A DNA stretch of 64,000 nucleotides from Bacillus cereus G9842 (lineage in GTDB: Bacteria; Bacillota; Bacilli; Bacillales; Bacillaceae_G). Below the pieces are notes generated by a model that was not told where the DNA came from, did no database searches, and was given only the letters and a program-made list of their open reading frames with translations. A program made the translations under genes and the position numbers. Shown here piece by piece: positions 53,508 to 63,340 of this stretch (within the stretch, counting starts at the first letter, position 1; every line of letters begins with the position of its first letter). The stretch spans positions 4,006,001 to 4,070,000 of the forward strand of contig NC_011772.1 in the NCBI RefSeq assembly GCF_000021305.1. Reading direction: 5' to 3'.

Positions 53508-54041
53508 TCTCTCCTATCCCCATACACCATCTCTTCTTTCATCCCAAATCCATCACCATTTTGCACAATTTGCTCTGTCGGTGCAACTACACTTTCGGCA
53601 ATTTTCCATTCCCCACGCTCTTTTACAAATACTTGTAGAAAATAGTTCATACCATCTAATTGATATGCATTTTCTTTTTTCACATTATAGTGAATCGCAA
53701 TGTAGTACACTTGAATGTTTTCTTTCCCTATTTTTGATACGTATTGCGATAGTCTCGGTATATAAAGTGCTGCTTTCTGAAAAGATAGTTGCTTCGCTTT
53801 AACAAACGATGAACTTGTTACATTACGTAATGTGTCCCGATTACGAATATTATCGCTATGGTGAAATAATACTGCGTTTTGCATAGAACGAACCCATAAT
53901 TTCGAATATAAAACTGTATTATCAGTTTCAATGTACTTCACTTCTTTTCGCACCACTTGGATAGGCGTATCTGCGTACGTGAATGTTTTAAAATAGAAAA
54001 AAACTACCAAATAAAATGGTAAGTGCAGCAATATATTTCAT
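53495..54041 (-). pseudogene. Frameshifted secreted protein gene
   Basis: A gene with a good start (GGAGG before ATG 54041) encodes MKYIAALTILFGSFF, then meets a stop after 17 residues. The remaining 178 codons continue in another frame. Removing one T from a run of seven (53997-54003 on the plus strand, A residues) joins them as '...GSFFYFKTFTYADTPIQ...', a normal signal peptide followed by the mature part. The mature domain has 'VRSMQNAVLFHHSDN' and 'FVKERGEWKIAESVVAP', resembling a small extracellular NTF2-like or conserved domain, but I do not recognise it. Alternatives are slippage-corrected expression or a sequencing error. Confidence 0.7.
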
Positions 54042-54104
54042 AATCTTTCCTCCGATCTTTTAATTAAAGTATCGGAGTTTCAAAATATTTTTATTCAAAA
54101 GAAA

Positions 54105-54136
54105 AAGGATAGGAATGCTTTCGCTTCCTATCCTCA
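54105..54136 (-). terminator. Terminator of the MarR gene
   Basis: AGGATAGGAA and TTCCTATCCT form a 10-bp stem with a 9-base loop and TTTTT on the minus strand. Confidence 0.85.
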
Positions 54137-54140
54137 TTTA

Positions 54141-54560
54141 TTATAATACGCGGCCAAATAGTTCTAAGACCATTTCTATTTCTTGGTCGCTCCAACCTTT
54201 AAATCTCTCTTTATAATATTCTTTACGCACAGCTTCAAGTTTTTCAGTTACTTCTCTTCCGTGCTCTGTAATTTCTAAGTACACGATACGACGATCTGAA
54301 TTAGAACGTTTTCTTTCTACTAATCCTTTTCGTACAAGTCGATCTGTAACAGCTGTAATATGACTGGAGGTTACGTTTACTTCACTCGCAATTTGCGAAG
54401 CCATCTGTGGACTGTTTAAAAATAACGCACGTAATACAGAAAATTCATTATATGGCATATGTTCTGCAAAACGTGTATTAATATCATTTTGTAATAAACG
54501 TATCATTTTTCGAAATGATGCAGATAAATCTAAAATCAGCGTTTCTCTTTTTTCGTTCAA
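54141..54560 (-). CDS. MarR-family transcriptional regulator
   Basis: 139-residue winged-helix regulator. The recognition region is 'MASQIASEVNVTSSHITAVTD' and the wing 'RKRSNSDRRIVYLEIT'. The upstream ATG (54593) sits at a -10-like TATAAT and lacks a ribosome site, so the TTG at 54560, with AAAGGGA 8 bases upstream, is preferred. No operator or ligand is evident. It is divergent from the SIMPL gene. Confidence 0.85.
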   Translation of the reverse strand: MNEKRETLILDLSASFRKMIRLLQNDINTRFAEHMPYNEFSVLRALFLNSPQMASQIASEVNVTSSHITAVTDRLVRKGLVERKRSNSDRRIVYLEITEHGREVTEKLEAVRKEYYKERFKGWSDQEIEMVLELFGRVL

Positions 54561-54719
54561 TAGCCTCGTCCCTTTTTTATCATATTTACACATATTATAA
54601 TCTATAAATACCTATATTGTATATGATTTCTTTCCTCAACATTCTCATTTATGTAACTTTTTTCATATAAATTTCTTTTTTGTTCACACATATACATATA
54701 AAAAGGATGGTGATGGAAA

Positions 54720-55391
54720 ATGCAGGGTGGAATAAATCCTTATTTACACAACGTACGCACAGCTAATACTGGTAAAGAAGCTACTATTACTGTACAAGGC
54801 GAAGGCGTTGTCAAAGCAAAACCAAACGTTGTTATATTAACGCTTGGCATTCGAACTGATAGTAAAAATGTAAAACAAGCGCAGGAAGAAAATGCAGTAC
54901 AATCAAAACAATTACTGGATGCACTTAAACAGCTTGGTATTGCCGATAAAGATATAGAAACGATTTCTTATACGATCACTCCTCAATACGAATATGTAAA
55001 TGATAAAGCATTGCTCCAAGGATACCGTGTGGAGCATTTGTATGAAATTACCGTTTTAAATGTACAAAAAGCTGGGGAAGTATATGATATAGCCGTATCA
55101 AATGGCGCAAATGTAGCAAAAGGTTTACGTTTCCGAGTATCTCATCCAAATAAATATTATGAGAAGGCTCTCATTCAAGCTCTGCACCAGGCAGTAGAAA
55201 AAGCTCGTGCTATTGCGAGTACATATAATCTAAATATTAATCCTGTTCCCCTCTCATTCGTTGAAGAATCTGCCCAATTACCACGGGAGGTTACGTCTTA
55301 TGCTACTTTACATGCACAAGCAGCCCCGCCCATTCAATCTGGTGAATTAGAAATCATTTCATCCATACGGGCTATTTTTACGTATTTATAA
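54720..55391 (+). CDS. SIMPL-domain (DUF541) protein
   Basis: 223 residues. The SIMPL domain starts at 'ATITVQGEGVVKAKPNVVILTLGI', with 'DIETISYTITPQYEY' and 'ALIQALHQAVEKARAIA' following. Members bind or modulate signalling proteins or act in oxidative stress; some are periplasmic. This one has no signal peptide and begins 'MQGGINPYLHNV', so it is probably cytoplasmic or spore-associated. AAAGGATGG precedes the ATG. Function uncertain. Confidence 0.85.
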   Translation: MQGGINPYLHNVRTANTGKEATITVQGEGVVKAKPNVVILTLGIRTDSKNVKQAQEENAVQSKQLLDALKQLGIADKDIETISYTITPQYEYVNDKALLQGYRVEHLYEITVLNVQKAGEVYDIAVSNGANVAKGLRFRVSHPNKYYEKALIQALHQAVEKARAIASTYNLNINPVPLSFVEESAQLPREVTSYATLHAQAAPPIQSGELEIISSIRAIFTYL

Positions 55392-55429
55392 CGAATTCTC
55401 TTTACAAGTAAACGTTATCATTTTACTTG

Positions 55430-55500
55430 TTGTAAAAACATGATGTTCTGATATAATAAAGGACGGTGAGCTCTTACAAAAGAGATATCACGGGTGGGAG
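55430..55500 (+). promoter_or_regulatory. Promoter and structured leader of the NCS2 permease
   Basis: TTGTAA (55430-55435) and TATAAT (55452-55457) are 16 bases apart. The leader forms GGTGA / TCAC around CTCTT-ACAA-AAGAG (55465-55491), then a G-rich stretch. It does not match the purine riboswitch core. Confidence 0.5.
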
Positions 55501-55525
55501 AGGGATATGAAAAAGAAGGTTTAAC

Positions 55526-56815
55526 ATGAAAGGAATACTTGAAAGAACATTTAAATTAGGTTTACACGAAACATCACCAAAACAAGAAGTTTTAGCTGGA
55601 GTTACGTCATTTTTCACAATCGTATATATTATGATTGTAAATGCGTCCATCTTATCAGATGCTGGCATTCCTCTTGAAGCTGGAATTTTAGCAACTGTTT
55701 TTAGTTCATTTGTCGGATGTCTACTCATGGCATTTTGGGCAAATGCACCTGCTATTCTTGTCCCTGGTATGGGTGTAAATGCATTCTTCACGTACACAGC
55801 TGTGCATACGCTTGGACTAACTTGGCAAGAAGCATTAGCTGCTGTCTTTATCTCTGGTATTATTTTTGCAATTGCCGCTTTTACACCAATCGCTCGCGTG
55901 CTATCAGTATCAATTCCAAAGTCATTAAAGGAAGCGATTACTGTCGGCATTGGATTATTTTTAGCGTTTATCGGATTGCAAAAAGGTGGTTTAGTCGTTT
56001 CGAACCCAAATACTGCTGTGGCAATGGGGAAATTAAGTAATCCTGTCGTTCTTGCGACATTACTTACTCTTATCATTGCACTTGTATTATTTATTCGTAA
56101 CGTACGTGGAAACTTTTTATGGACGATTGCAATAGGAACTGGTATCTCATGGTTATTTGGTCTTGTGGATACGAGTCAAATGGGAAATAGTTCATTCTCA
56201 TTCGCTAATTACGGTGATGTGTTTGGAGCTATGTCATTTGGGAAACTTTCTTCCTTACCATTTTGGATTGCAACATTCTCTTTAAGCATGGTGCTTATTT
56301 TTGAGAACATGGGACTTCTGCACGGTTTATTAGAAGATGATCGTAAATTCCCACGTGCTTACCAAGCCAATGCAATTTCAGCAATGACATGTGGTCTATT
56401 TGGCACAAGCCCTACCGTTTCAACAGTAGAAAGTGCCGCAGGTATTACTGCAGGTGGTAAGACAGGTCTGACGTCTATCGTTACTGGGTTGCTATTCTTT
56501 GCATCACTGTTTGCTCTTCCATTTGTCAAATTAATTCCTGATAGTGCCATTGCACCAATCTTAATTATTATTGGCGGTCTGATGATTACAAGCATTCAAC
56601 AAATTCCTCTGAACGACTTTTCAGAAGGATTTCCAGCATTCTTAATTATCGTTATGATCCCGCTCACATATAGTATCGCTGATGGCATTGCGTTCGGATT
56701 TATTGCTTACCCTATCTTAAAAGTTGCTCTTGGAAAGCGTAAAGAAGTCGCACCATCTATGTATATCATTACATGCTTATTCTTAGCTATGTTTGTATTA
56801 CATGCTATTGGTTAA
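55526..56815 (+). CDS. NCS2 purine permease (guanine/hypoxanthine type)
   Basis: 429-residue proton-linked nucleobase permease with about 13 helices. 'VPGMGVNAFFTYT' is the TM3 motif and 'GTSPTVSTVESAAGITAGGKTGL' the substrate and gating region, both characteristic of the AzgA/PbuG/PbuO branch. Likely imports guanine or hypoxanthine. AGAAGG precedes the ATG. In B. subtilis such genes are PurR- or G-box-regulated, but no purine riboswitch is seen here. A strong terminator follows. Confidence 0.92.
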   Translation: MKGILERTFKLGLHETSPKQEVLAGVTSFFTIVYIMIVNASILSDAGIPLEAGILATVFSSFVGCLLMAFWANAPAILVPGMGVNAFFTYTAVHTLGLTWQEALAAVFISGIIFAIAAFTPIARVLSVSIPKSLKEAITVGIGLFLAFIGLQKGGLVVSNPNTAVAMGKLSNPVVLATLLTLIIALVLFIRNVRGNFLWTIAIGTGISWLFGLVDTSQMGNSSFSFANYGDVFGAMSFGKLSSLPFWIATFSLSMVLIFENMGLLHGLLEDDRKFPRAYQANAISAMTCGLFGTSPTVSTVESAAGITAGGKTGLTSIVTGLLFFASLFALPFVKLIPDSAIAPILIIIGGLMITSIQQIPLNDFSEGFPAFLIIVMIPLTYSIADGIAFGFIAYPILKVALGKRKEVAPSMYIITCLFLAMFVLHAIG

Positions 56816-56849
56816 GAAAAAACACCGAGGAAATCCTCGGTGTTTTTTA
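56815..56849. terminator. Bidirectional terminator (NCS2 permease / corA)
   Basis: AAACACCGAGG and CCTCGGTGTTT form an 11-bp stem with a 4-base loop and T runs on both strands. Confidence 0.9.
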
Positions 56850-57797
56850 CTTAAACCATCCTTTTTTATAAAACCATGCCATCATTCCGCCGCCAATTAA
56901 TGCCATTAGAAGAAGACAAATAAAATAACTATATTGTCCACCAAGCTCTGGCATATGCGTAAAGTTCATTCCATATACTCCCGCAATAAATGTTAATGGC
57001 ATGAAAATAGTCGAGAATACAGTTAATGTTTTCATAATGTTATTCATATGATGTGAGTTTAATGAAAAATAACTATCCCGAATATCCGCCGTTAACTCTC
57101 GACTTGCCTCAATCATTTCCGTAAGTTTAAGTAAATGATCATGTATATCTTTAAAATAAATCTCATGATCACTTATACCGTAAAAACGAGTGGAATTCAA
57201 AATACGATACAATAAATCACGCATTGGAATAATTGTACGTCTTAACTTAGATAAATCTGCCCTAATATCAAATACTTCTTCTAGCACGGCTCCTGCTGTC
57301 TCACCTGTTAAATTATCATCAATCGCATTTAAATGATCTTCAATGTAATATACAGGTGCGAAATAATCATCTACAATTTGATCAGTGATTGTATGTGCTA
57401 CATGTAAAGGTCCTTTCTTAATCCGCCTCTTCTCACCAAGTGTTTTCCATACTCTTTCAATTGCATTATTATGAGAAAAATGGAAAGAAACAATATAGCG
57501 ATCACTAACAAACAAATCAATTTCATGTGGTTCTAGCCCATCTTCTCCAAACGCGTGAAGAACTAAAAAGTTATATCCATCATAAAAATCAACTTTTGGC
57601 CTTTGTACATATTCTAGACAGTCTTCAATTGCAAGGGGATGGAACTTAAAATGGTCTTGCAGAATATATGTATACTCTTCTTTCGTTGGCTTATATAAAT
57701 CTAGCCAATACCATACAATATGGTCTTTCTTTGTTTCTTCTAGAGAAACATCATATAATACTTCATCTGTTTTTGTTACTGCACAAATTCTAATCAT
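56847..57797 (-). CDS. corA: CorA-type magnesium/cobalt transporter
   Basis: 316-residue divalent cation channel. A large N-terminal cytosolic funnel ('WYWLDLYKPTKEEYTYIL' begins it) leads to two C-terminal helices. The selectivity motif YGMN is in 'GVYGMNFTHMPEL'. Ends with the basic KKGWFK. ATG at 57797 has GGGTG 7 bases upstream; the frame is open a little further without a site. No M-box riboswitch is seen upstream. Confidence 0.94.
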   Translation of the reverse strand: MIRICAVTKTDEVLYDVSLEETKKDHIVWYWLDLYKPTKEEYTYILQDHFKFHPLAIEDCLEYVQRPKVDFYDGYNFLVLHAFGEDGLEPHEIDLFVSDRYIVSFHFSHNNAIERVWKTLGEKRRIKKGPLHVAHTITDQIVDDYFAPVYYIEDHLNAIDDNLTGETAGAVLEEVFDIRADLSKLRRTIIPMRDLLYRILNSTRFYGISDHEIYFKDIHDHLLKLTEMIEASRELTADIRDSYFSLNSHHMNNIMKTLTVFSTIFMPLTFIAGVYGMNFTHMPELGGQYSYFICLLLMALIGGGMMAWFYKKGWFK

Positions 57798-57837
57798 AAT
57801 TTCACCCATTATTATTATAAACAAAAAATAGTAAAAA

Positions 57838-57871
57838 AAGCCAAGGAGAAATCTCCTCAGCTTTTTTTTAT
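57838..57871 (-). terminator. Terminator of the deoB-punA-pdp operon
   Basis: On the minus strand AAGC-TGAGGAG-ATTT-CTCCTTG-GCTT is followed by TTTTTTT. Confidence 0.8.
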
Positions 57872-59175
57872 TACTTCGTTACGATACCGTGTACTAAAGT
57901 TGGTGCATCTACGTGTTCTTTAGAGATCTTCATGTTCTCATAAATTTTCGCTTTTACATCTTCAACATTTTCGCGGTTCGCGTAAATTGTAACAAGGGAT
58001 TCACCTTGCTTCACGCTATCGCCTACTTTTTTGCGCAGCATTAGACCAACTGCTAAATCAATTTCTGACTCTTTCGTTGCACGTCCTGCTCCTAAAAGCA
58101 TTGCTGCTGTTCCGATTTCGTCTGCAACGATTTCTGATACATATCCGTCTTCTTTCGCTTCCACTTCAATTTTAAATTGTGCTTGTGGCAATTTAGAAGG
58201 GTCATCAACAACAGATGCGTCGCCGCCTTGCGCTGATAAGAACGTTTTAAATGATTCTAGCGCTTTTCCGTTGTTCATTACTTCAATTAGCTTTTCACGT
58301 GCATCTTCTAAAGATGAAGCTTGTCCAGCAAGGTACACCATTTGGCTTCCAAGTGTTAAACATAGCTCTTCTAAATCTTTTGGCCCTTTACCTTGTAATG
58401 TATCAATTGCTTCTTGTACTTCTAGTGCGTTACCGATAGCTTCACCGAGTGGTTGACTCATATCAGAAATAACTGCCATCGTATTACGACCAACGTTATT
58501 ACCGATGCGTACCATTGCTTCTGCTAAACGTTTTGCATCTTCATCCGTTTTCATAAATGCACCTGCTCCAGTTTTTACATCAAGAACAATTGCATCTGCA
58601 CCAGCAGCAATTTTTTTACTCATAATCGAACTTGCAATAAGCGGAATTGAGTTTACTGTTGCTGTTACATCACGAAGTGCATATAACTTTTTATCAGCAG
58701 GTGTTAAGTTACCACTTTGGCCGATAACAGCGATTTTGTTTTCATTTACAAGTCGCATGAATTCATCGTTTTCAATTTCCACATGGAATCCTGGAACTGC
58801 TTCTAATTTATCAATTGTACCACCAGTATGTCCTAAACCGCGTCCAGACATTTTCGCTACTGGTACGTCTAAAGCAGCTACTAATGGACCTAATACAAGT
58901 GTTGTTGTATCACCAACACCACCTGTCGAATGCTTATCTACTTTTACACCTTCAATAGCTGATAAGTCAATTGTATCGCCGCTATTTACCATTGCCATCG
59001 TTAAATCAGCACGCTCTTGGTCGTTCATATCTTGGAAGAAAATTGCCATTGCAAGTGAACTTACTTGATAATCAGGAATATCACCATTTGTATATCCTTC
59101 AACAATAAAGTTAATTTCTTCTGTCGTTAATGCATGTCCGTCACGTTTTTTTGCAATTAGGTCCACCATTCTCAT
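57871..59175 (-). CDS. pdp: Pyrimidine-nucleoside phosphorylase
   Basis: 434-residue class II pyrimidine nucleoside phosphorylase: uridine, deoxyuridine or thymidine plus phosphate give base and (deoxy)ribose-1-phosphate. The phosphate-binding region is '[15 protein letters not shown]' (about 80-94), with '[16 protein letters not shown]' following. The C-terminal swivel domain has '[14 protein letters not shown]'. Starts 7 bases after punA in the three-gene nucleoside operon. Confidence 0.96.
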   Translation of the reverse strand: MRMVDLIAKKRDGHALTTEEINFIVEGYTNGDIPDYQVSSLAMAIFFQDMNDQERADLTMAMVNSGDTIDLSAIEGVKVDKHSTGGVGDTTTLVLGPLVAALDVPVAKMSGRGLGHTGGTIDKLEAVPGFHVEIENDEFMRLVNENKIAVIGQSGNLTPADKKLYALRDVTATVNSIPLIASSIMSKKIAAGADAIVLDVKTGAGAFMKTDEDAKRLAEAMVRIGNNVGRNTMAVISDMSQPLGEAIGNALEVQEAIDTLQGKGPKDLEELCLTLGSQMVYLAGQASSLEDAREKLIEVMNNGKALESFKTFLSAQGGDASVVDDPSKLPQAQFKIEVEAKEDGYVSEIVADEIGTAAMLLGAGRATKESEIDLAVGLMLRKKVGDSVKQGESLVTIYANRENVEDVKAKIYENMKISKEHVDAPTLVHGIVTK

Positions 59176-59182
59176 TGTGAAG

Positions 59183-60004
59183 TCACCCCTTCATTTGTTT
59201 TACGATTGCTTTTACTAATGCTAAGAAGTTAGCTTTAACACGTTCTGTCGTTTCAATTACTTCATCGTGATGAAGTGGCTGATCTAAAATACCAGCTGCC
59301 ATATTTGAAATACAAGAAATACCTAATACTTTCATTCCAGCATGACGTGCTACAATTACTTCAGGTACTGTTGACATACCAACTGCATCTCCGCCAAGTG
59401 TACGAAGCATACGAATTTCAGCAGGTGTTTCATATACAGGACCTGTCATTCCAACGTATACACCTTCTTGTACTTTAATATTTAAGTCTGCTGCAACTTG
59501 TTTCGCCATTTCACGAAGTTCTACTGTATATGATGTAGACATATCAGGGAAACGTACGCCCATTTCAGAATCATTTGGTCCGATTAATGGATTCGTACCC
59601 ATGAAGTTAATGTGGTCTGAAATTAACATAAGATCGCCTGGCTCGAATGATGTATTTACACCACCAGCTGCGTTTGTTACAACAACCGTTTCTACACCTA
59701 GTTCTTTCATAACACGAACTGGGAATGTTACTTTTTGCATGTCGTATCCTTCATAGAAGTGGAAACGTCCTTGCATTGCTACTACTGTTACACCTTGAAG
59801 TGTGCCAAATACTAGTTGACCTGCATGGCCTTCTACAGTTGATACTGGGAACTCAGGGATTTCACTGTAAGGTACTGTTACTGCGTTCTCAATTTCGTCT
59901 GCTAATACACCAAGTCCTGATCCAAGGATTAGTCCTACTTGTGGTGTCTCTTGAAATTTCTCTTTTAAGTATGAAGCTGATTTTGTAATAAGTTCACGAT
60001 TCAT
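59183..60004 (-). CDS. punA: Purine nucleoside phosphorylase I
   Basis: 273-residue trimeric-type PNP that splits inosine, guanosine and deoxy forms. Motifs '[15 protein letters not shown]', '[11 protein letters not shown]', '[10 protein letters not shown]' (phosphate) and '[10 protein letters not shown]' are the pupG/punA hallmarks. GGGGGAT precedes the ATG, 12 bases after deoB. Released ribose-1-phosphate is the DeoB substrate. Confidence 0.96.
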   Translation of the reverse strand: MNRELITKSASYLKEKFQETPQVGLILGSGLGVLADEIENAVTVPYSEIPEFPVSTVEGHAGQLVFGTLQGVTVVAMQGRFHFYEGYDMQKVTFPVRVMKELGVETVVVTNAAGGVNTSFEPGDLMLISDHINFMGTNPLIGPNDSEMGVRFPDMSTSYTVELREMAKQVAADLNIKVQEGVYVGMTGPVYETPAEIRMLRTLGGDAVGMSTVPEVIVARHAGMKVLGISCISNMAAGILDQPLHHDEVIETTERVKANFLALVKAIVKQMKG

Positions 60005-60016
60005 TTGTTTATCCCC

Positions 60017-61201
60017 CTATTTCTTTAGCTCGTTTAAGAAGCTTGTTCCGTATTCTGGCATTTTCACACCGAAGTTTTCTGCTACTGTTGCACCAATATC
60101 AGCAAATGTTTGACGAAGTGGTAACTCTTGTCCGCCTTCTTTCATACTTGGGCTATATGCTAATAATGGTACATATTCACGTGTATGGTCAGTACCAGGG
60201 TGAATTGGATCATTACCGTGGTCTGCTGTAATTAATAATAGATCATCTTCTTGTAGTTTTGCGAATACTTCTGGAAGACGTGCATCATATTCTTGCAGAG
60301 CCTCTCCGTATCCTTGTGGATCACGGCGGTGGCCGAATAATGCATCAAAGTCAACTAAGTTTAAGAAGCTAAGACCTGTAAAGTCCATATTTAATGTATC
60401 TACAAGCTTATCCATTCCATCCATGTTAGACTTCGTACGAAGTGATTCCGTTACCCCTTCACCATCATAGATGTCAGAGATTTTACCGATAGCAATTACA
60501 TCGTAGTCACTATCTTTTAATTCATTCATTACTGTACGGCCGAATGGTTTTAATGCATAATCATGACGGTTTGGTGTACGTGTAAAGTTTCCAGGTTCAC
60601 CAACGAATGGACGAGCAATAACACGACCTACCATGTATTTCTCATCTAATGTTAATTCACGTGCAATTTTACAGATTTTATATAACTCATCAAGTGGCAC
60701 TACTTCTTCGTGTGCTGCAATTTGCAATACGCTATCAGCAGAAGTATAAACGATTAAAGAGCCGGTTTCCATTTGCTCTTGGCCAAGTTCATCAAGAATT
60801 TCAGTTCCAGAAGCTGGCTTATTACCGATAATTTTACGGCCTGTTTTTTCTTCTAATTCATCAAGTAATTCTTTCGGGAATCCTTCCGGGAACACTTGGA
60901 ATGGTGTATCAATGTAAAGGCCCATGATTTCCCAGTGACCTGTCATTGTATCTTTACCAGTAGATTTCTCTTGCATTTTTGTGTAATATCCAAGTGGTTT
61001 CTCTACTTTAGAGATACCTTTCATTTCACGAATGTTACCAAGACCCAATTTCACCATGTTAGGCATTTGTAAACCATTCATATGTTCAGCAATGTGACCA
61101 ATTGTGTCAGATCCCAAATCACCAAATTGCTCAGCATCTGGTGCTTCACCGATTCCCACAGAGTCCATTACGACTAGGAATATACGTTTATATTTATTCA
61201 T
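60017..61201 (-). CDS. deoB: Phosphopentomutase
   Basis: 394-residue alkaline-phosphatase-superfamily mutase converting (deoxy)ribose-1- to -5-phosphate. Metal ligands appear in '[13 protein letters not shown]' at the N-terminus and '[21 protein letters not shown]' region at about 325-345. The catalytic Thr is in 'KDTMTGHWE'. First gene of deoB-punA-pdp (drm in B. subtilis). AGGAGG precedes the ATG. Confidence 0.96.
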   Translation of the reverse strand: MNKYKRIFLVVMDSVGIGEAPDAEQFGDLGSDTIGHIAEHMNGLQMPNMVKLGLGNIREMKGISKVEKPLGYYTKMQEKSTGKDTMTGHWEIMGLYIDTPFQVFPEGFPKELLDELEEKTGRKIIGNKPASGTEILDELGQEQMETGSLIVYTSADSVLQIAAHEEVVPLDELYKICKIARELTLDEKYMVGRVIARPFVGEPGNFTRTPNRHDYALKPFGRTVMNELKDSDYDVIAIGKISDIYDGEGVTESLRTKSNMDGMDKLVDTLNMDFTGLSFLNLVDFDALFGHRRDPQGYGEALQEYDARLPEVFAKLQEDDLLLITADHGNDPIHPGTDHTREYVPLLAYSPSMKEGGQELPLRQTFADIGATVAENFGVKMPEYGTSFLNELKK

Positions 61202-61556
61202 AACTGCGACCTCCTATAAGTTCAGTTCTACTTCTTGTAGTATGTTCAAAACGCTATAAAGTGAAACTGTTATCCATAAGAATTCTCATTGTCAAACAGT
61301 ACTTCTTTAAACCATTCTCTAACCTATTTCGTTTTACTTGAAACGACTCAAAAACATTTCTAGTTTTTTCTAAGTCAGATGTCAGACATCTGATACTGAT
61401 ATCATAACATGTTTACGCTTTCTTTTTAATACATTTTCGTAGAATTTCTCATTTTCTTCACACTTCTATTGTAATTCATTCTGCAACGAAGTGCTAATTT
61501 TTTTATGATTTATTTCTTCATATTAAAAATAAAAAGTAGCTCTAAAGAGCTACTTT
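61202..61556 (-). promoter_or_regulatory. deoB upstream region: promoter, palindrome and cre-like site
   Basis: 355 bases without a gene. On the minus strand TTGACA (61290-61295) and TAACAG (61267-61272) are 17 bases apart. Upstream lies the palindrome TCAGATGT-CAG-ACATCTGA (61375-61393) and a cre-like AGAAAGCGTAAACA (61410-61423, two mismatches). The lipoprotein terminator fills 61527-61562. Confidence 0.55.
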
Positions 61557-61563
61557 TTATTTT
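61527..61563 (-). terminator. Terminator of the YtkA-like lipoprotein gene
   Basis: AAAAAGTAGCTCT and AGAGCTACTTTTT form a 13-bp stem with a 2-base loop, followed on the minus strand by a T-rich stretch. Confidence 0.9.
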
Positions 61564-62297
61564 ACTTCTATTGTTTCTTCTTTATGTTCATGCAATTCGC
61601 CTTTTCTTACATGCACTTTCACTTTGTAAGCACCGTTCTCTTTGAAAGTATGTTTCGTTTCATACTCTCCTTTATTCCCTTCTTTCGCTGGAATAAATTC
61701 GTGTTTTTCAACACCATCTTTCCAAATCTCTAGTTGTACTTCAGCACCAGCTAATGCTTCTTCTTTTTGCTTTAAATGAACTTTCATTGTAGATTCAGCA
61801 TTTGCCTTTATGTCTCCAGCCATAAGATGGATCATTGTGTCACTTTTATGATCTCCATGTCCTGCACTGTGATCACTATTTTCTTTTTTCGCATCTTCTA
61901 CTTTCGCATTTCCTACAGCAACTTTCACTTCCGGCATAACGTGCATTTCACGTGCATTTGTGTGAGCGATAATATGGTATACTCCATCCGTTTCGAATGT
62001 TTTCTCTACTGCATAAACACCTTTTCCTTTATGCTTACCATCTAACATCTCGTGCTTTTCGTCGCCATCTTTCCAAATTTCAAACTTTACATCATCGGCA
62101 TCCGTTACTTTTTCTTTCCCTTGTGTAACAAGTGCTTGTACTTCTGTTTTTTCACCTGGTTTAATTTCTTTCGGATTTGTTTGGACTGCTACTTTTACAG
62201 CTTCAAGTTTCTGTTCTTTTTTCGGTTCTTCTTTGTTTGTATTACAGCCAGCCAACGCTAGCATCGCGATAAATAAAGTTATAATCAGTTTTTTCAT
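61557..62297 (-). CDS. Lipoprotein with two FixH/YtkA-like domains
   Basis: 246 residues. Signal with lipobox LAGC (Cys about 18), then a Lys/Glu linker. Two repeats of about 95 residues follow: the first with 'VKFEIWKDGDEKHEML', the second with 'VQLEIWKDGVEKHEFI', each ending in '...VYHIIAHTNAREMH' or '...AYKVKVHVRKGELHEH'. A His/Asp-rich linker 'SDHSAGHGDHKSD' joins them. The paired Ig-like folds resemble YtkA/FixH, a family linked to copper or cytochrome oxidase assembly. Metal binding is an inference. The third of three tandem ATGs lies 8 bases after AGGAGG and is preferred. Confidence 0.82.
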   Translation of the reverse strand: MKKLIITLFIAMLALAGCNTNKEEPKKEQKLEAVKVAVQTNPKEIKPGEKTEVQALVTQGKEKVTDADDVKFEIWKDGDEKHEMLDGKHKGKGVYAVEKTFETDGVYHIIAHTNAREMHVMPEVKVAVGNAKVEDAKKENSDHSAGHGDHKSDTMIHLMAGDIKANAESTMKVHLKQKEEALAGAEVQLEIWKDGVEKHEFIPAKEGNKGEYETKHTFKENGAYKVKVHVRKGELHEHKEETIEVK

Positions 62298-62426
62298 CAT
62301 CATTTCCTCCTTTATACTTTATTTAGTATAGAGGAAATACATTGTAATATTCCAGTCTTCTGCTGAAAACAATATACGAAATGTTTGTGAAGTTTCTGTG
62401 AAACGGTCTTCCCTTCTGAATCTATG

Positions 62427-62454
62427 AAAAAAGAGCATAGTAACTATGCTCTTG
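62427..62454 (-). terminator. Terminator of xerD
   Basis: AAGAGCATAG and CTATGCTCTT form a 10-bp stem with a 3-base loop and TTTT on the minus strand, overlapping the xerD stop. Confidence 0.85.
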
Positions 62455-63334
62455 GATGAAACTGTTTATATACATCTTTTAATCTAGTTTTTGAAACGTG
62501 CGTATAGATTTGCGTCGTTGAAATATCTGCATGACCAAGCATTTCTTGTACAGCACGTAAATCTGCTCCATTTTCTAATAAGTGCGTAGCAAACGAGTGA
62601 CGCAACGTATGAGGTGTAAGCTCTTTTTCAATATTTGCTTCTTTCGCTAATCGTTTTAATATTTTCCAAAATCCTTGTCTTGATAATCGATTACCATGAT
62701 GGTTTAAAAAGAGTGCATCTACTACTTTTTTCCCCATTAATTCTCTTCTTCCTTTTTCAATATACTTTTGAATCGCTTCCGTTGCTAAACTTCCTAGTGG
62801 AATAATTCTTTCTTTATTCCCTTTCCCTATGCAACGAACAAATCCCATCGTTAAATGTACATCTTCTAAATTGAGTGCAATCAATTCTGAAACACGAAGT
62901 CCTGTCGCATACAGTAACTCTAGCATCGCCTTATCACGTATCCCAAAAGCACTTGTCATTTTTGGTGTTTGAAGTAACGCCTCTACTTCATCAACTGATA
63001 ATACTTTTGGTAATTTCCGTTCCCCTTGCGGCGTTTCAATATGTACGGATGGATCGTGTTCTACCGCTCGTTCACGAAGTAAAAATTGGTGGAACGAACG
63101 AATTGATGCAATATGACGCGCCAATGTTTTCGAAGATTTTCCGTTTTCTTTTAAATACTGCAAAAAGTTAACAATGTGTAAACGGGTCACTTCATGAAAA
63201 GTTTTCGTCTGTTCCACATTTTGCAAATACTTTACGTAGCTTTTTAAATCCCGTTCATAAGATACTACTGTATTCTTTGCTAATCCTTTTTCGACAACCA
63301 TATAATGAATAAAATCTTTTAATTGATCTTCCAC
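62444..63334 (-). CDS. xerD: Site-specific tyrosine recombinase XerD
   Basis: 296-residue tyrosine recombinase that resolves chromosome dimers at dif with its XerC/CodV partner. Catalytic residues are visible: Arg147 ('TGLRVSE'), Lys171 ('GKGNKERI'), His242 and Arg245 ('HTLRHSFA'), His268 ('LGHADIS') and the nucleophile Tyr277 ('TQIYTHV'). An N-terminal SAM-like DNA-binding domain occupies about 1-90. GTG start with GGGGAG 9 bases upstream. Called XerD (RipX), not CodV, from its place next to yqzK and fur. Confidence 0.95.
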   Translation of the reverse strand: MEDQLKDFIHYMVVEKGLAKNTVVSYERDLKSYVKYLQNVEQTKTFHEVTRLHIVNFLQYLKENGKSSKTLARHIASIRSFHQFLLRERAVEHDPSVHIETPQGERKLPKVLSVDEVEALLQTPKMTSAFGIRDKAMLELLYATGLRVSELIALNLEDVHLTMGFVRCIGKGNKERIIPLGSLATEAIQKYIEKGRRELMGKKVVDALFLNHHGNRLSRQGFWKILKRLAKEANIEKELTPHTLRHSFATHLLENGADLRAVQEMLGHADISTTQIYTHVSKTRLKDVYKQFHPRA

Positions 63335-63340
63335 TCTACA

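Noticed and set aside
55457..55500. Possible purine or preQ1 riboswitch before the NCS2 permease
   Set aside because: The conserved core sequences of either class are missing.
55474..56076. 200-codon frame antisense to the purine permease
   Set aside because: Entirely within a well-supported coding gene on the other strand and without family resemblance or ribosome site.
58505..59068. 187-codon frame antisense to pdp
   Set aside because: Shadow of the codon bias of pdp; Ser/Ala-rich low-complexity translation.
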